Shown: positions 49,606 through 60,941, counted from the stretch's first letter. The stretch is 62,781 nucleotides of DNA from Bacteroides sp. (GCA_014802435.1 JAAVCG010000005.1:407342-470122); one strand, 5' to 3'. Notes: generated by a model from the letters alone, not told the origin. Numbers and translations: made by a program.

Positions 49606-51975
49606 TTGCACGCAACGCTTAAAAGACTTTTCTCCTTGGCAAAAAATGTATATTCCCTTGCTTAAACTCCGTTCGGCATCTGATATACTGGAGAATTTAC
49701 CATAGTAACGTCCGCTCATGTCATAAACGGTAAAGACTTTCTCATATGAACCTTCTGGAATAGCTGAATCCCAAACATTCTCTCCGGGGCTAATATGCAC
49801 AAACATTGCATCTTCCGGAATAAGTAGCTCCAATCTTCCATTTGAAGTTCCTTTAATGACTTCACCATTTTCCTGCCCAATTTCATAGGTCCATGCTTCA
49901 ACATCATCGCCGGAATCGCTTACTCCATTTAAAACGAATTGATGTCCTGAAAAGAAATAACCATCAAAATCCGAGCTAATCAAATTGATTCCATTGATAG
50001 ATAACTGGCTAATCTCATCACTTTCCTTTACCTGAACCCTGACGGGAGTGCCCAAATTATAAAACTCAGCTAAATGCTGATAGAAAAAAGGCACTCGCCT
50101 CTCATACCAAGATTGAACTAAAGGTAAACGAGCCGGAGCCCAAGGCTTCCAGTCATAATAATAATAGGCAGCGTTATGATGATAAATATACTCAGGACTA
50201 ATATGCTCATACATAGCGTTCAAGCGCTGACAAACCATCTCAGGGCGAAGAAAATCACCCAAATATACGGCAGCCCGCTCAGTAAACATTTCCCTATACG
50301 CGGGAATATCCATCAACGTGCGGAATAACTGAGTATGTGACTTTTTATTAGCCCAATTATAATGATCATCATAATCAGGAGTATAGAGCCAGTCCAAGGT
50401 TTTAAATTCCGGTTCGTCCTCAAAAATACCCAAGCCAAAATCAGTATCCTTGGCTATAAAACGCCAACGTCCATCTTCCTGACGTGGCCTCCACATAACA
50501 AAATTATTGCCGGGGAAATCCTTGTTATCATACAGAAGATTCATCAACATGAAGTTCGTATATTCCTCCAAATCCATCTTCTCGGAAAATTCATCAAACG
50601 TATGACTTTCTTCAGAATAAAACTTCACAAAATCCTCGAATTCTTCTTTCGATCCCGCCTTTATTTCGTTCCAATTTTCTATCAGATTGATATCTTCGAG
50701 GCCTGCATACTTGGTATATATAAGGTCTTCATTGGTTCGAGAACGAATGTTCAGGATTCCCTTGTATTCGCCGTTAAACATCACTATAGCCGGACGATAA
50801 TACTGAAAATCCAGGTCAACATATTTTCCCACCGAGTATTGAATCAGGGCATCACGGAAATAGAGGCTATAAAAATCATTGCCCGAATTGCGAAGCTCAA
50901 ATGACTTCCAATCCGTCAATTGGGGTGCATCGTCAGGGAAAAACTCGTAATTAAACTGCTTTGTTCCGAATCTACTGTTGGCATACATTACCAATGATTT
51001 AAGCTCATATCCACGAGAACCACCACCCTTCACTCTCGTTTCTCCTAACTGATTAATTACACTCGGAGAGTCAGAGTTATCAAAAACTTCAATATTAATC
51101 GGGCGACGCCATTCATTTTTATAATTAGTCACTCCCGGATAGATATCTCCGCCAAGAAGAATTCCAAGCTCTTCCCCATAAAAGTATGAGTAATCAGTAT
51201 TCAAAGATACTACGGTGAGATTCATGTCCCTTCCAAGGAAAATATAGCTTTGGGTTACGGGAAATGGGCTAACGTAACCATCACAGAAGGTTGAGGCCCT
51301 GATAATGGTCGTAGATGAAATATCAACCGGATTTTTCCAAATAGGGCTATTAGCCGTTGGGAGCGACCCATCAAGGGTGTAACGCACAACGGACTCTGAC
51401 GGGCTACCTGGCATCACACTGATATCAAGGGTGAAGTCAGACGGATTGACGGCTCCCGGATGGCTGAACACGGGAGCAGACAGAATACCTTTAAATTCCG
51501 TCTTATCATTCGCCTCTCCGGGAGTAGCCTTCACTTGCCAGACCCATTGTCCTCTCTCATTAAGGCCCAAGGAGACATTGGGGCTAATCATCTTTGGCAA
51601 CCCCTTTGCCGAAGTGATAATCTCGACACCCTTAAATAGAAAAATCGAGCCGTTTTTTCCAGACTCAAGTCTAAATGGCAAATGCAAGCCTCCGGTTTTC
51701 TTGTCACAATAAACAACTACAAAACCTTTTGGAGGGCATTCAACATCCGGAAGGGCCGCTGCTTCCTGAAATACATCTGTCAGCCCTAAGGAATAGTCCG
51801 ACAGATTAATGGCGACATCCGAAGGATTGTATAGCTCAACCCAGGAGTCAGGAAAATCATTGGTATCATCAAGAACACAATCAATATTTGACTGCATTAA
51901 TTCAGTAATAACAAGTTCTGCACGAGAGGATAAGAATCCAATCGTGAGAAGGAGAACGAGAGATAGTTTACGCAT
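49603..51975 (-). CDS. CotH-kinase family surface protein with lamin-tail and T9SS sorting domains
   Basis: 790 residues: a signal peptide, a lamin-tail-like domain (residues ~20-130; ELMQSNIDCV, DSWVELYNPSD), a chitobiase/FN3-like domain (VRYTLDGSLPTANSPIW), and a CotH domain (GETRVKGGGSRGYELKSLVM ... RFIAKDTDFGLG) that phosphorylates proteins in spore-coat homologues. The C-terminus (FTVYDMSGRYYGKF, SKGIYIFCQG) is a type A sorting domain, so it is a likely type IX cargo. It overlaps the wecA-like gene by 8 bp, and the coding DNA looks AT-richer than its neighbours. Confidence 0.85.
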   Translation of the reverse strand: MRKLSLVLLLTIGFLSSRAELVITELMQSNIDCVLDDTNDFPDSWVELYNPSDVAINLSDYSLGLTDVFQEAAALPDVECPPKGFVVVYCDKKTGGLHLPFRLESGKNGSIFLFKGVEIITSAKGLPKMISPNVSLGLNERGQWVWQVKATPGEANDKTEFKGILSAPVFSHPGAVNPSDFTLDISVMPGSPSESVVRYTLDGSLPTANSPIWKNPVDISSTTIIRASTFCDGYVSPFPVTQSYIFLGRDMNLTVVSLNTDYSYFYGEELGILLGGDIYPGVTNYKNEWRRPINIEVFDNSDSPSVINQLGETRVKGGGSRGYELKSLVMYANSRFGTKQFNYEFFPDDAPQLTDWKSFELRNSGNDFYSLYFRDALIQYSVGKYVDLDFQYYRPAIVMFNGEYKGILNIRSRTNEDLIYTKYAGLEDINLIENWNEIKAGSKEEFEDFVKFYSEESHTFDEFSEKMDLEEYTNFMLMNLLYDNKDFPGNNFVMWRPRQEDGRWRFIAKDTDFGLGIFEDEPEFKTLDWLYTPDYDDHYNWANKKSHTQLFRTLMDIPAYREMFTERAAVYLGDFLRPEMVCQRLNAMYEHISPEYIYHHNAAYYYYDWKPWAPARLPLVQSWYERRVPFFYQHLAEFYNLGTPVRVQVKESDEISQLSINGINLISSDFDGYFFSGHQFVLNGVSDSGDDVEAWTYEIGQENGEVIKGTSNGRLELLIPEDAMFVHISPGENVWDSAIPEGSYEKVFTVYDMSGRYYGKFSSISDAERSLSKGIYIFCQGEKSFKRCVQ

Positions 51976-53116
51976 TTTCAGATTGCTCTAAGCGGGCCTT
52001 ACGGCGTCGAATACGCACTGTCAGTGTGTAATTATAAACGAGCCATGCAACGATGTCAAGGACCAACAGTAAGGCCGGATCTAAATAACAGGAGAGAATA
52101 ACATTTATGACTACCATGATGACGGATATCAGAAGAATGCTGACCATGGCCCGAGGGGTCGACATGCCAAGGTTGAGCATCTTATGATGGATATGCGTGC
52201 GGTCAGGTCTGAAAGGGTTGACGCCATTACGAATTCGATTGAAGAAGACGCGAAGCACGTCGAGACACGGCACCAGCATCGGCGCAAACGCGCAGACTAT
52301 CGGGTTGGCGTCAATAAAGATGAAGCTCTGCTTGCGGGCTATGATGACGGAAAGATACGTCAGGATGAAGCCGATACAGAGTGCGCCGGTATCGCCCATA
52401 AAGATTTTCTTGCGCTTCTTGGTGCTTCCAAAGACGTTATAGTAAAAGAATTGAAGCAGAGCGGCCAATGTAGCAAACGCTACCATGGCATTATATATAT
52501 CCCCGCTCATTGCGAATACTATTCCATAGAAAATCAGGGCTACACTGCTCAATCCGCTTGCAAGGCCGTCAATGCCGTCAATGAGATTGATGGCGTTGAC
52601 AAAGAAGACGCAGACAAGGATTGTCAGCATACTGCCGCAGAGGTCAGGCCAGTGCTCAACTCCACAGAAACCATGCAAATCATTAATCCATACGCCACCA
52701 AGGACCAGGAAACAAGCCACTATGATCTGGGCGATAAACTTGGCGCGATAGAGAACCCCGATAAGGTCATCAGCCACCCCCACCAGGTAGAGCATCATCA
52801 GTCCACAGATTCCAAACGAGAGAGCCCGCTCCTGAGAATGTTGCATCTCAGGCATGAAATCAGCCGTTTGAGGCAGCAGCGACAGCCCGATGACGAAGGC
52901 AAGAGAAAAGATTATGGCGGGTACGAAGGCTATTCCGCCAAGGCGCGGAACGCGACCCTGATGGATTTTTCGCTCATTTATTTCATCAAACAGGTTCTTG
53001 CGGAAGGCTATGAGCAAAATTTTTGGTATGATTAGTCCGGTAATAAAAAGGCTGATCAGAAACACCGCAGCGTTTACAATGATCATGATCAAGTGTGTGA
53101 CCGGTATATTATTCAT
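51968..53116 (-). CDS. Polyprenyl-phosphate glycosyl-1-phosphate transferase (WecA/MraY-like)
   Basis: 382 residues with about ten transmembrane helices. Family motifs: HQGRVPRLGGIAFVPA, the Asp-rich loop NAINLIDGIDGLASGL, FMGDTGALCIGF and the cytoplasmic His box RTHIHHKMLNLGMS, all needed for transfer of a sugar-1-phosphate to undecaprenyl phosphate. It probably starts O-antigen, A-LPS-like or capsule glycan synthesis. As first gene of the operon with cotH-like, porQ, cmk and ispH, a link to the glycan that T9SS cargo are attached to is plausible but inferred. Confidence 0.9.
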   Translation of the reverse strand: MNNIPVTHLIMIIVNAAVFLISLFITGLIIPKILLIAFRKNLFDEINERKIHQGRVPRLGGIAFVPAIIFSLAFVIGLSLLPQTADFMPEMQHSQERALSFGICGLMMLYLVGVADDLIGVLYRAKFIAQIIVACFLVLGGVWINDLHGFCGVEHWPDLCGSMLTILVCVFFVNAINLIDGIDGLASGLSSVALIFYGIVFAMSGDIYNAMVAFATLAALLQFFYYNVFGSTKKRKKIFMGDTGALCIGFILTYLSVIIARKQSFIFIDANPIVCAFAPMLVPCLDVLRVFFNRIRNGVNPFRPDRTHIHHKMLNLGMSTPRAMVSILLISVIMVVINVILSCYLDPALLLVLDIVAWLVYNYTLTVRIRRRKARLEQSENA

Positions 53117-53149
53117 ATAAGAAAGTTATGTCGGATATGAGATTTTTCG

Positions 53150-53181
53150 CAAATTTAACTATTATTTTCCAATACAGCAAA
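53150..53181 (-). promoter_or_regulatory. Promoter of the wecA-like/porQ operon
   Basis: Minus strand: TTTG (53178-53181), a 20-nt spacer and TAAATTTG (53150-53157), about 28 nt of leader before the ATG at 53116. Confidence 0.7.
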
Positions 53182-53244
53182 CTTTTCAACCCCCTTTTCA
53201 TATGTTTTAACAGCATTGGGCATAATTATAGCCCGACCGGAGCG

Positions 53245-53252
53245 TAACTTTG
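53245..53252 (+). promoter_or_regulatory. Promoter -7 element of the 70-residue ORF
   Basis: TAACTTTG at 53245-53252 gives a leader of about 50 nt to the ATG at 53309. A -33 motif at the usual distance is not evident. Confidence 0.5.
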
Positions 53253-53308
53253 CACTGTAATTAAAACAGATACATTAACCAACCCTTTTAACATCTCTCT
53301 GACTGATT

Positions 53309-53521
53309 ATGTACTCCTCCACTGATTCAATCTTCGTAACCGTTTACCATATGGGTCTCCGACTGTTTCAATTCAGAATCTCAGGCATAAATTCTCAGGC
53401 CGACCTGATGGCCGACCTGAAGAATAAGCTCGCGGGGTATGCCGGGAAGCTCCTCACCATTGAGACGCGAAATGCAACTCAGGGATGGAGCCGCAAAGCT
53501 CCCGTATTATTTGCGGCGTGA
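53309..53521 (+). CDS. Small conserved-looking hypothetical protein (70 residues)
   Basis: 70 residues with balanced composition and a plausible small alpha/beta fold: SIFVTVYHMGLRLFQFRISG, ADLMADLKNKLAGYAGKLLT, then ETRNATQGWSRKAPVLF. It has its own -7 box and lies between divergent operons; its last 15 bp overlap the end of rnr on the opposite strand. I do not recognise the family. No membrane helix or signal peptide is seen. Confidence 0.6.
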   Translation: MYSSTDSIFVTVYHMGLRLFQFRISGINSQADLMADLKNKLAGYAGKLLTIETRNATQGWSRKAPVLFAA

Positions 53522-55702
53522 CTTGCCTCCGTGCTTGTGGTCGCGTTTGCGCGGCTTGCTTGGAGTGTGTTCCAGGCCGTTGCCGTTATCGCTGACCGGG
53601 ACAAAGTCAAGCTGTCGGCGCTGAATATCGGCGCGGGCCACTCTGATCACTACCTCATCGCCCAGACGATAGCTCGTGCCCGTGCGCTCGCCGACGAGGC
53701 GATAATTTCTTTCGTCAAGATTATAATAATCATTGGCAAGGTCACGTACCGGAATCAAGCCCTCACACATATTTTCGGTCAGTTCCACGTAGAGCCCCCA
53801 TTCGGTCACTCCCGTAATCACTCCGGCATATTCCTCGCCGAGGCGGCTGCTCATGTATTCAACCTGCTTATACTTGATTGAGGAGCGTTCGGCCTGCACG
53901 GCGGTCTGTTCCATCTTGCTGCAGTGTTCACATTCCTCTTCTAACTTATCGAGGTTAACGGAGCGTCCGCCGGCAAGATACTTGGCCAGGAGCCTGTGGA
54001 CCAGCATGTCAGGATAGCGGCGAATGGGCGATGTGAAGTGAGTGTAATAGTCAAAACAGAGCCCGTAATGGCCTATGTTATTGACGGAATAGACGGCCTT
54101 GGCCATGCAGCGCACCGCCAGGGTGGACAGCAGGTTTTCTTCGCCACGGCCCTGCACTTCAGAGAGCATCTTGTTGATGGAGCGATTGATTTCGCGGGGA
54201 GTTCCCTGAGTTTTGATTTTATAGCCGAAGTTTGCGGCAAGCGACGCCAAATCAGCCAGTTTGACGGGGTCCGGTTTATCATGGATTCGGTAAACAAACG
54301 CCTTGGCTTTTTTGCGCATTCCGGGGTCGCCGATAGTTTTGGCCACGGTGCGGTTAGCCAAGAGCATCAGCTCCTCGACCAACTTATTCGCCTCCTTCGA
54401 CACCTTATAATATACGCCTAAGGGAGTTCCGTCAGGAGCGATGTCAAACTTCACCTCCGCACGGTCAAATTCCATGGCGCCCTTCTTGAGGCGTTCAGCA
54501 CGGAGCGCCTGCGCGATAGTGTTCAGCGCAAGGATGGCATCGGCATGGTCGCCCTTGCCCGTTTCAATGACTTCCTGAGCCTCTTCATAAGTGAATCGGC
54601 GGTCAGAGAGAATAACGGTCTTGGCTATGCGTTCATTATAGACTTTTCCTTCAAGGTCCATCTCGAAAATGCAGCTGAAGGTCAGTTTTTCTTCATTGGG
54701 GCGCAGCGAGCACACTCCGTTGCTGAGATGCTCTGGAAGCATAGGCACCACTCGGTCAACGAGATAGACCGATGTTGCCCGCTTGAAGGCTTCTCGGTCA
54801 AGCGCCGTCTCGGGGCGGACGTAGTGAGTAACGTCGGCAATATGAACGCCCACTTCGTAGTGGCCATTGGGCAACTGCCGAATCGAAAGTGCATCGTCAA
54901 AGTCCTTTGCGTCCTTGGGGTCGATGGTGAAGGTCAACACTCCGCGCATATCTTCGCGGCAGCTGATTTCTTCCGGAGTGATTCCATCAGTGATTTTTTG
55001 TGCCGCGCGCTCAATCTGTTCGGGGTAATGATACGGCAGACCATATTCAGCCAGGATGGCGTGAATCTCGGTGTTGTTCTCCCCTTCCTTGCCTAATACG
55101 TCAAGAACCTCACCTTCAGGCATATTGGCATGGGCCGGCCAGTTGGTGATTCGGACCAAGGCCTTATCGCCCGTCTTGCCCCCCTTGAGCTTGTTCTTGG
55201 GGATAAAGATATCCGTAGCCAGGAATTTTGAGTCAGTCACCAGCAGTGCATAAGCGCGTTCAACTTTGAGCACACCGATAAACTTGGCTTCGGCCTTCTC
55301 GATAATCTCAACCACTTCAGCCTCCGGTTCCGAACCGCGGCGACCTGCGGCCACTGAGATTTTGACCTTGTCGCCATTGAGGGCGTGCATTGAATTGACT
55401 TCGGCAACGAAGATGCTTTCGCCGTCATTATCCGTAATCACATGGTTCTTACCGTTGGAACGACGAACGAATGTGCCACTCATGAAGTTGGAGCGGGAAG
55501 GCACTTTAAACTTGCCGGGGCTGACTTCAATGAGTTCGCCCGTCTCGCTCAACTCCATCAGGCGCAGGGCCACCAAGCGCTGTTTAGCAGGGGTCTGCGC
55601 GCCGATGGCGGCCGATACCTGCTTATAATTAAACGTGTTGTTCTTCTGCTGTTTTATATACTCGGCTACTTGCCTGTTGATTTTCATTTGGTTACGATTC
55701 AT
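53507..55702 (-). CDS. rnr: Ribonuclease R
   Basis: 731 residues. An N-terminal winged-helix part, cold-shock domains, the RNB catalytic domain with DPKDAKDFDDALSI (catalytic aspartates) and HIADVTHYVRPETALDREA, and a C-terminal S1 domain (AGVITGVTEWGLYVELTENM) with a basic tail (PRKRDHKHGGKSRRK). It is a processive 3'-5' exoribonuclease that degrades structured RNA. It lies 122 bp downstream of gyrB with a terminator between. An ATG five codons downstream is an alternative start. Confidence 0.96.
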   Translation of the reverse strand: MNRNQMKINRQVAEYIKQQKNNTFNYKQVSAAIGAQTPAKQRLVALRLMELSETGELIEVSPGKFKVPSRSNFMSGTFVRRSNGKNHVITDNDGESIFVAEVNSMHALNGDKVKISVAAGRRGSEPEAEVVEIIEKAEAKFIGVLKVERAYALLVTDSKFLATDIFIPKNKLKGGKTGDKALVRITNWPAHANMPEGEVLDVLGKEGENNTEIHAILAEYGLPYHYPEQIERAAQKITDGITPEEISCREDMRGVLTFTIDPKDAKDFDDALSIRQLPNGHYEVGVHIADVTHYVRPETALDREAFKRATSVYLVDRVVPMLPEHLSNGVCSLRPNEEKLTFSCIFEMDLEGKVYNERIAKTVILSDRRFTYEEAQEVIETGKGDHADAILALNTIAQALRAERLKKGAMEFDRAEVKFDIAPDGTPLGVYYKVSKEANKLVEELMLLANRTVAKTIGDPGMRKKAKAFVYRIHDKPDPVKLADLASLAANFGYKIKTQGTPREINRSINKMLSEVQGRGEENLLSTLAVRCMAKAVYSVNNIGHYGLCFDYYTHFTSPIRRYPDMLVHRLLAKYLAGGRSVNLDKLEEECEHCSKMEQTAVQAERSSIKYKQVEYMSSRLGEEYAGVITGVTEWGLYVELTENMCEGLIPVRDLANDYYNLDERNYRLVGERTGTSYRLGDEVVIRVARADIQRRQLDFVPVSDNGNGLEHTPSKPRKRDHKHGGKSRRK

Positions 55703-55753
55703 GGTAAAAATATTTTTTACTTATTTAACACTTGGCTGGCCCATTTTGTTCTG

Positions 55754-55809
55754 AAAAAAGGACCGCTGCATTGGTCCGCTTATAAAGCGAACTCTGCGAG
55801 CGGCCCTTT
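55754..55809 (-). terminator. Rho-independent terminator of gyrB
   Basis: GGACC/GGTCC hairpin (55760-55764/55773-55777) directly followed on the minus strand by T6; a larger alternative stem with AAAGG/CCTTT reaches 55808. Confidence 0.7.
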
Positions 55810-55824
55810 AAGGCTGTATAATAA

Positions 55825-57924
<2,100 letters not shown>

Positions 57925-57936
57925 TCACCCGCTACG

Positions 57937-58818
57937 ATGAAAAAATTATTCCTCCTGGCCTCTTTGGCTCTCGCTGCTTTCTCAGCTAATGCCCAGCTTC
58001 TCTGGAAAGTTTCCGGCAATAACGCCGCCGGCGATTCTTACATTTTCGGCACTCACCATGTCGCTCCCCTCGCTATGATTGACAGCATAAAGGGAACCAT
58101 GCCCGCCCTTGAGAGCGCCGACCTGATGATGGGCGAAATCGACATGATTTCAAGTCCCGAAAACATGATGCAAATCTCTATGGCCTATGCAATGGCGCCT
58201 TCTGACTCCACTCTGACCAAGGTTTTCACCCCCGAAGAGATTAACGAAATCAACGCCGTGCTCTCTAAATATTCCGGCGGGCAGCTCTCTTGCGCCCTGC
58301 TTGATGCGCTGAAGCCCGCAATGGTTAGCACCCAGCTGGCTATGTTGCAGACCATGACCTCTTTCCCCGGATATAACCCCGCCGAGCAGCTTGACCAGAC
58401 CCTCCAGCAGGTGGCCGCCGCCAACGGTAAGAAGGTTGAAGGTCTGGAAACCATTGAGTCGCAATTTCAGCTCCTGATGGGCAATCCTATCAGCGAGCAG
58501 GCTAAAGACCTCCTGGAGGCCGTCAGAAATGAAGAAAAATCAGTCGTCAAGGCTCAGCAGCTCGCCGCCGCCTACATGGCCGAAGACCTCCCCGCCATTG
58601 AAGAATTAATCCTCAATGACCCTGACTCAGAGCCGGAAGCCATCGACCGACTGATTACTAACCGCAACGGCTCATGGGTTGAAATCCTCAAGACCAAGCT
58701 CCCTCAGCAATCAATCTTCATTGCCGTCGGCGCCGGGCACTTAATCGGCGAAAAAGGCCTCATCAACCAACTCCGCCAAGCCGGCTACACCCTCACCCCG
58801 GTCTCAAATGAAAAATGA
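57937..58818 (+). CDS. TraB/GumN family protein, exported
   Basis: 293 residues with a signal peptide (MKKLFLLASLALAAFSANA). TraB/GumN features: LLWKVSGNNAAGDSYIFGTHH near the N-terminus, the second motif KKVEGLETIESQFQLL, and FIAVGAGHLIGEKGLINQLRQAGY at the C-terminus. The paired GTHH and GAGH motifs suggest metal binding, as in Tiki-like metalloproteases; activity in bacteria is largely untested. The stop codon lies within the first units of a tandem array (AAATGAA), so the terminal residues NEK are encoded by repeat DNA. Confidence 0.9.
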   Translation: MKKLFLLASLALAAFSANAQLLWKVSGNNAAGDSYIFGTHHVAPLAMIDSIKGTMPALESADLMMGEIDMISSPENMMQISMAYAMAPSDSTLTKVFTPEEINEINAVLSKYSGGQLSCALLDALKPAMVSTQLAMLQTMTSFPGYNPAEQLDQTLQQVAAANGKKVEGLETIESQFQLLMGNPISEQAKDLLEAVRNEEKSVVKAQQLAAAYMAEDLPAIEELILNDPDSEPEAIDRLITNRNGSWVEILKTKLPQQSIFIAVGAGHLIGEKGLINQLRQAGYTLTPVSNEK

Positions 58819-59010
58819 AAAGTGAAAAGTGAAAAATAAGTTTTATAAGACTTATAAAATTTATAAAACTCATAAAACTCATAAAACTTAATTACCCGCC
58901 AAACCACTAAACACTAAACACTAAACCCTAAACCACAAACCATAAACCATAAACCATAAACCATAAACCATAAACCATAAACCATAAACCATAAACCATA
59001 AACCATAAAC
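58806..59010. repeat. Composite tandem array 3: 7-bp, 9-bp, 7-bp blocks
   Basis: Block A, 58806-58840: five 7-mers AAATGAA/AAGTGAA, beginning inside the TraB/GumN coding sequence. Block B, 58843-58887: five 9-mers (TTATAAGAC, TTATAAAAT, TCATAAAAC). Block C, 58909-59010: fifteen AAAC-starting 7-mers, ten of them perfect AAACCAT at 58937-59006. The block order equals that at 7051. Confidence 0.9.
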
Positions 59011-59015
59011 TCCCC

Positions 59016-59831
59016 TTGGAAATTAAACTCGAAAACTTAAACTTCCGCTATTCCCTGAAGAGCCCCTTGGCCCTTCAAGGGATAAGCGCGACCATTCGCC
59101 CCGGCATACACCTGCTTTTGGGCGAAAACGGCGCCGGCAAAACAACTCTCCTCCGCCTGATTGCCGGCCTTTTGAAGCCCACCGAAGGACAATGTCTGAT
59201 TGACGGTGCTAAAGCATATGACCTGCTCCCGTCAATCCTCTCAAAACTGTTTCTCTGTGGTGTCAACGTTGATTTCCCCATGAAATCTATTGCCGAGATG
59301 GTCAAATATCATGCCGTGTTCTATCCAGACTTCTCCAATGAGATGCTCCTCCGTAATCTCTCCGCCTTTGGAATCGAGGCCTCTACCCCACTCTCTGACC
59401 TCTCTACGGGCAACGCGCAAAAAGCCAAACTGGCCTATGCGCTGTCGCTCCGAACCCCGATTCTGCTCCTTGACGAGCCTACCAACGGAGTCGACATTGA
59501 ATCCAAAAAGCTGCTCCAGCAAATGATTGCCGAGTCCATCTCGCCGGAGCAAACCGTTATTATCTCAACTCACTCCGTCGCTGACCTGGAAAACTTCTAT
59601 GATGCCGTCATCGACCTCCATCAAGGCTCGCTCAACTATGCGCTGACAGTTGACCAAATCCTTGACCGCCTGAGCTTTGGCTCCGGACCGGAAGTGCCTC
59701 CCGGCGCTTTATATTCGGAGCCCTGGATTGGGAGCTTTCGCTTTGTTTTGGTGAAAGCTGATAATAAACTGACTGATATTGACTATGAGCTGCTTTATAT
59801 GGCCGCCCGCAAAACAAAGTTGCCCTTATGA
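59016..59831 (+). CDS. ABC transporter ATP-binding protein of a GntR-linked operon
   Basis: 271 residues from a TTG at 59016; no in-frame ATG exists between the stop at 58992 and the conserved N-terminus (LENLNFRYSLKSPLALQGI). Walker A GENGAGKTTL, signature LSTGNAQKAKL, Walker B ILLLDEPTNGVDI and switch His IISTHSVAD are present, so it should be functional. The repeat array ends 5 bp before the TTG, leaving no room for a normal leader. It overlaps the permease gene by 4 bp. With the GntR gene it forms a YtrABC-like operon that may respond to cell-wall stress. Confidence 0.88.
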   Translation: MEIKLENLNFRYSLKSPLALQGISATIRPGIHLLLGENGAGKTTLLRLIAGLLKPTEGQCLIDGAKAYDLLPSILSKLFLCGVNVDFPMKSIAEMVKYHAVFYPDFSNEMLLRNLSAFGIEASTPLSDLSTGNAQKAKLAYALSLRTPILLLDEPTNGVDIESKKLLQQMIAESISPEQTVIISTHSVADLENFYDAVIDLHQGSLNYALTVDQILDRLSFGSGPEVPPGALYSEPWIGSFRFVLVKADNKLTDIDYELLYMAARKTKLPL

Positions 59832-60565
59832 CCTCACTTCAAACACTTTCTAACACTGACCGCACGAGCTGGAAACGCATTGCGATGGTCTGGCGTTTTT
59901 ATCTCCCTTACACCCGGCGCAAGCTCCTGGGGTTCACTCTGCTCGCCTTTGCCGTTGAGGGCATGATGCTTTTTGCCTTTGAATATATGCCCGCTCAGCA
60001 GTCAACTCCCATCCTGCTGATGCTCTCCGTGATGATTGCCGCCCTGATGGCGTTTTCCGGGCTCGTTTTTGCCAAACCCCGCGGACGCGAATTGCAGACG
60101 CTGCTCCCCGCCCTGGGAATGGAGAAATCAATTGTCATCATCGGCTATGTAACCATCGTCATTCCCTTCCTGCTCTCCGTTCCTTCACTCCTCTCGCTGC
60201 TGTTTGGCGGATACTCGACAGAGATTAAAGTTGCCACTCTCTTTGGAGTGGAACTCAATCCGGCTGTGGCTATCTATTCGGCCCTGATGATGGAAAGCAT
60301 GGCCCTTTCATGCCTCTGGGCGGTGCTGGCCTCAAAGCGTAAATATGCAATGCGCAACGGGGTGCTCGCCGTCGCGGCGTTCTATCTTCTCCTGACCTTC
60401 GCCAGCGGGTTTGTCAGCGGCCTGATTGCCGGATTCTGCGGCTATACTGATGACCTCATCAATGTCTATTCTGAAATAATCTATTCCATTTTAGCTGCTG
60501 TTTGCGGAATTTATATTATCTTTGCATTGATTAAGTGCTGCCACATAATCAAACATGGAATATAA
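59828..60565 (+). CDS. ABC-2-like membrane protein of the GntR-linked operon
   Basis: 245 residues with six predicted helices (for example LLGFTLLAFAVEGMMLFAFEY, STPILLMLSVMIAALMAFSG, IVIIGYVTIVIPFLLSVPSL). It lacks conserved catalytic motifs, as is usual for these permeases. The 4-bp overlap with the ATPase and the 11-bp overlap with the GntR gene show a compact operon. It is the probable membrane partner of the ATPase; the substrate is unknown. Confidence 0.85.
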   Translation: MTSLQTLSNTDRTSWKRIAMVWRFYLPYTRRKLLGFTLLAFAVEGMMLFAFEYMPAQQSTPILLMLSVMIAALMAFSGLVFAKPRGRELQTLLPALGMEKSIVIIGYVTIVIPFLLSVPSLLSLLFGGYSTEIKVATLFGVELNPAVAIYSALMMESMALSCLWAVLASKRKYAMRNGVLAVAAFYLLLTFASGFVSGLIAGFCGYTDDLINVYSEIIYSILAAVCGIYIIFALIKCCHIIKHGI

Positions 60566-60941
60566 TAACAAGCAAACAATCTATCAGCAGATAACCGACT
60601 ACTGCCTGCGCCAGATCAGTGCCGGACTTTGGATTCCGGGCGAACGAATTCCCTCTACCCGAGAGCTTTCGCTTCGCCTCGGAGTCAATTCCCGCACTAT
60701 TATCCGCGCTTATGAAGAGCTTGAACAGATGGGAATAATTTACACTCAGCGTGGGTTTGGCAGCTTCACCCATGCCGACGTGATTTCCCGCCTGGCGCTC
60801 ATTCGCCGCGAGGAGTTTGCCGCTACCGGCCTCCGGGAGTTCATCCGTATGGCCCGGGAAGCAGGATTCAAGCTCAATGAGGTTATCGCCGAGATTGAAA
60901 AACAATGGAATAATGGCTCCGATATCATTTCTTCAAATTGA
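60555..60941 (+). CDS. GntR-family (YtrA subfamily) transcriptional regulator
   Basis: 128 residues. The winged HTH is complete: IYQQITDYCLRQISAGLWIP, STRELSLRLGVNSRTIIRAY, EELEQMGIIYTQRGFGSFT. The short C-terminal part (about 50 residues of helices) instead of a large effector domain is typical of the YtrA subfamily, which usually controls adjacent ABC transporters. Its place as third gene, after the transporter, differs from the usual first position. It overlaps the next gene by 29 bp. Confidence 0.9.
   Translation: MEYNNKQTIYQQITDYCLRQISAGLWIPGERIPSTRELSLRLGVNSRTIIRAYEELEQMGIIYTQRGFGSFTHADVISRLALIRREEFAATGLREFIRMAREAGFKLNEVIAEIEKQWNNGSDIISSN

Noticed and set aside
58843-59010. CRISPR array or telomere-like repeat
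   Set aside because: The units are 7 or 9 bp without spacers, so it is not CRISPR. Similarity to plant telomere CCCTAAA is limited to single units, and the arrays are internal to the sequence.
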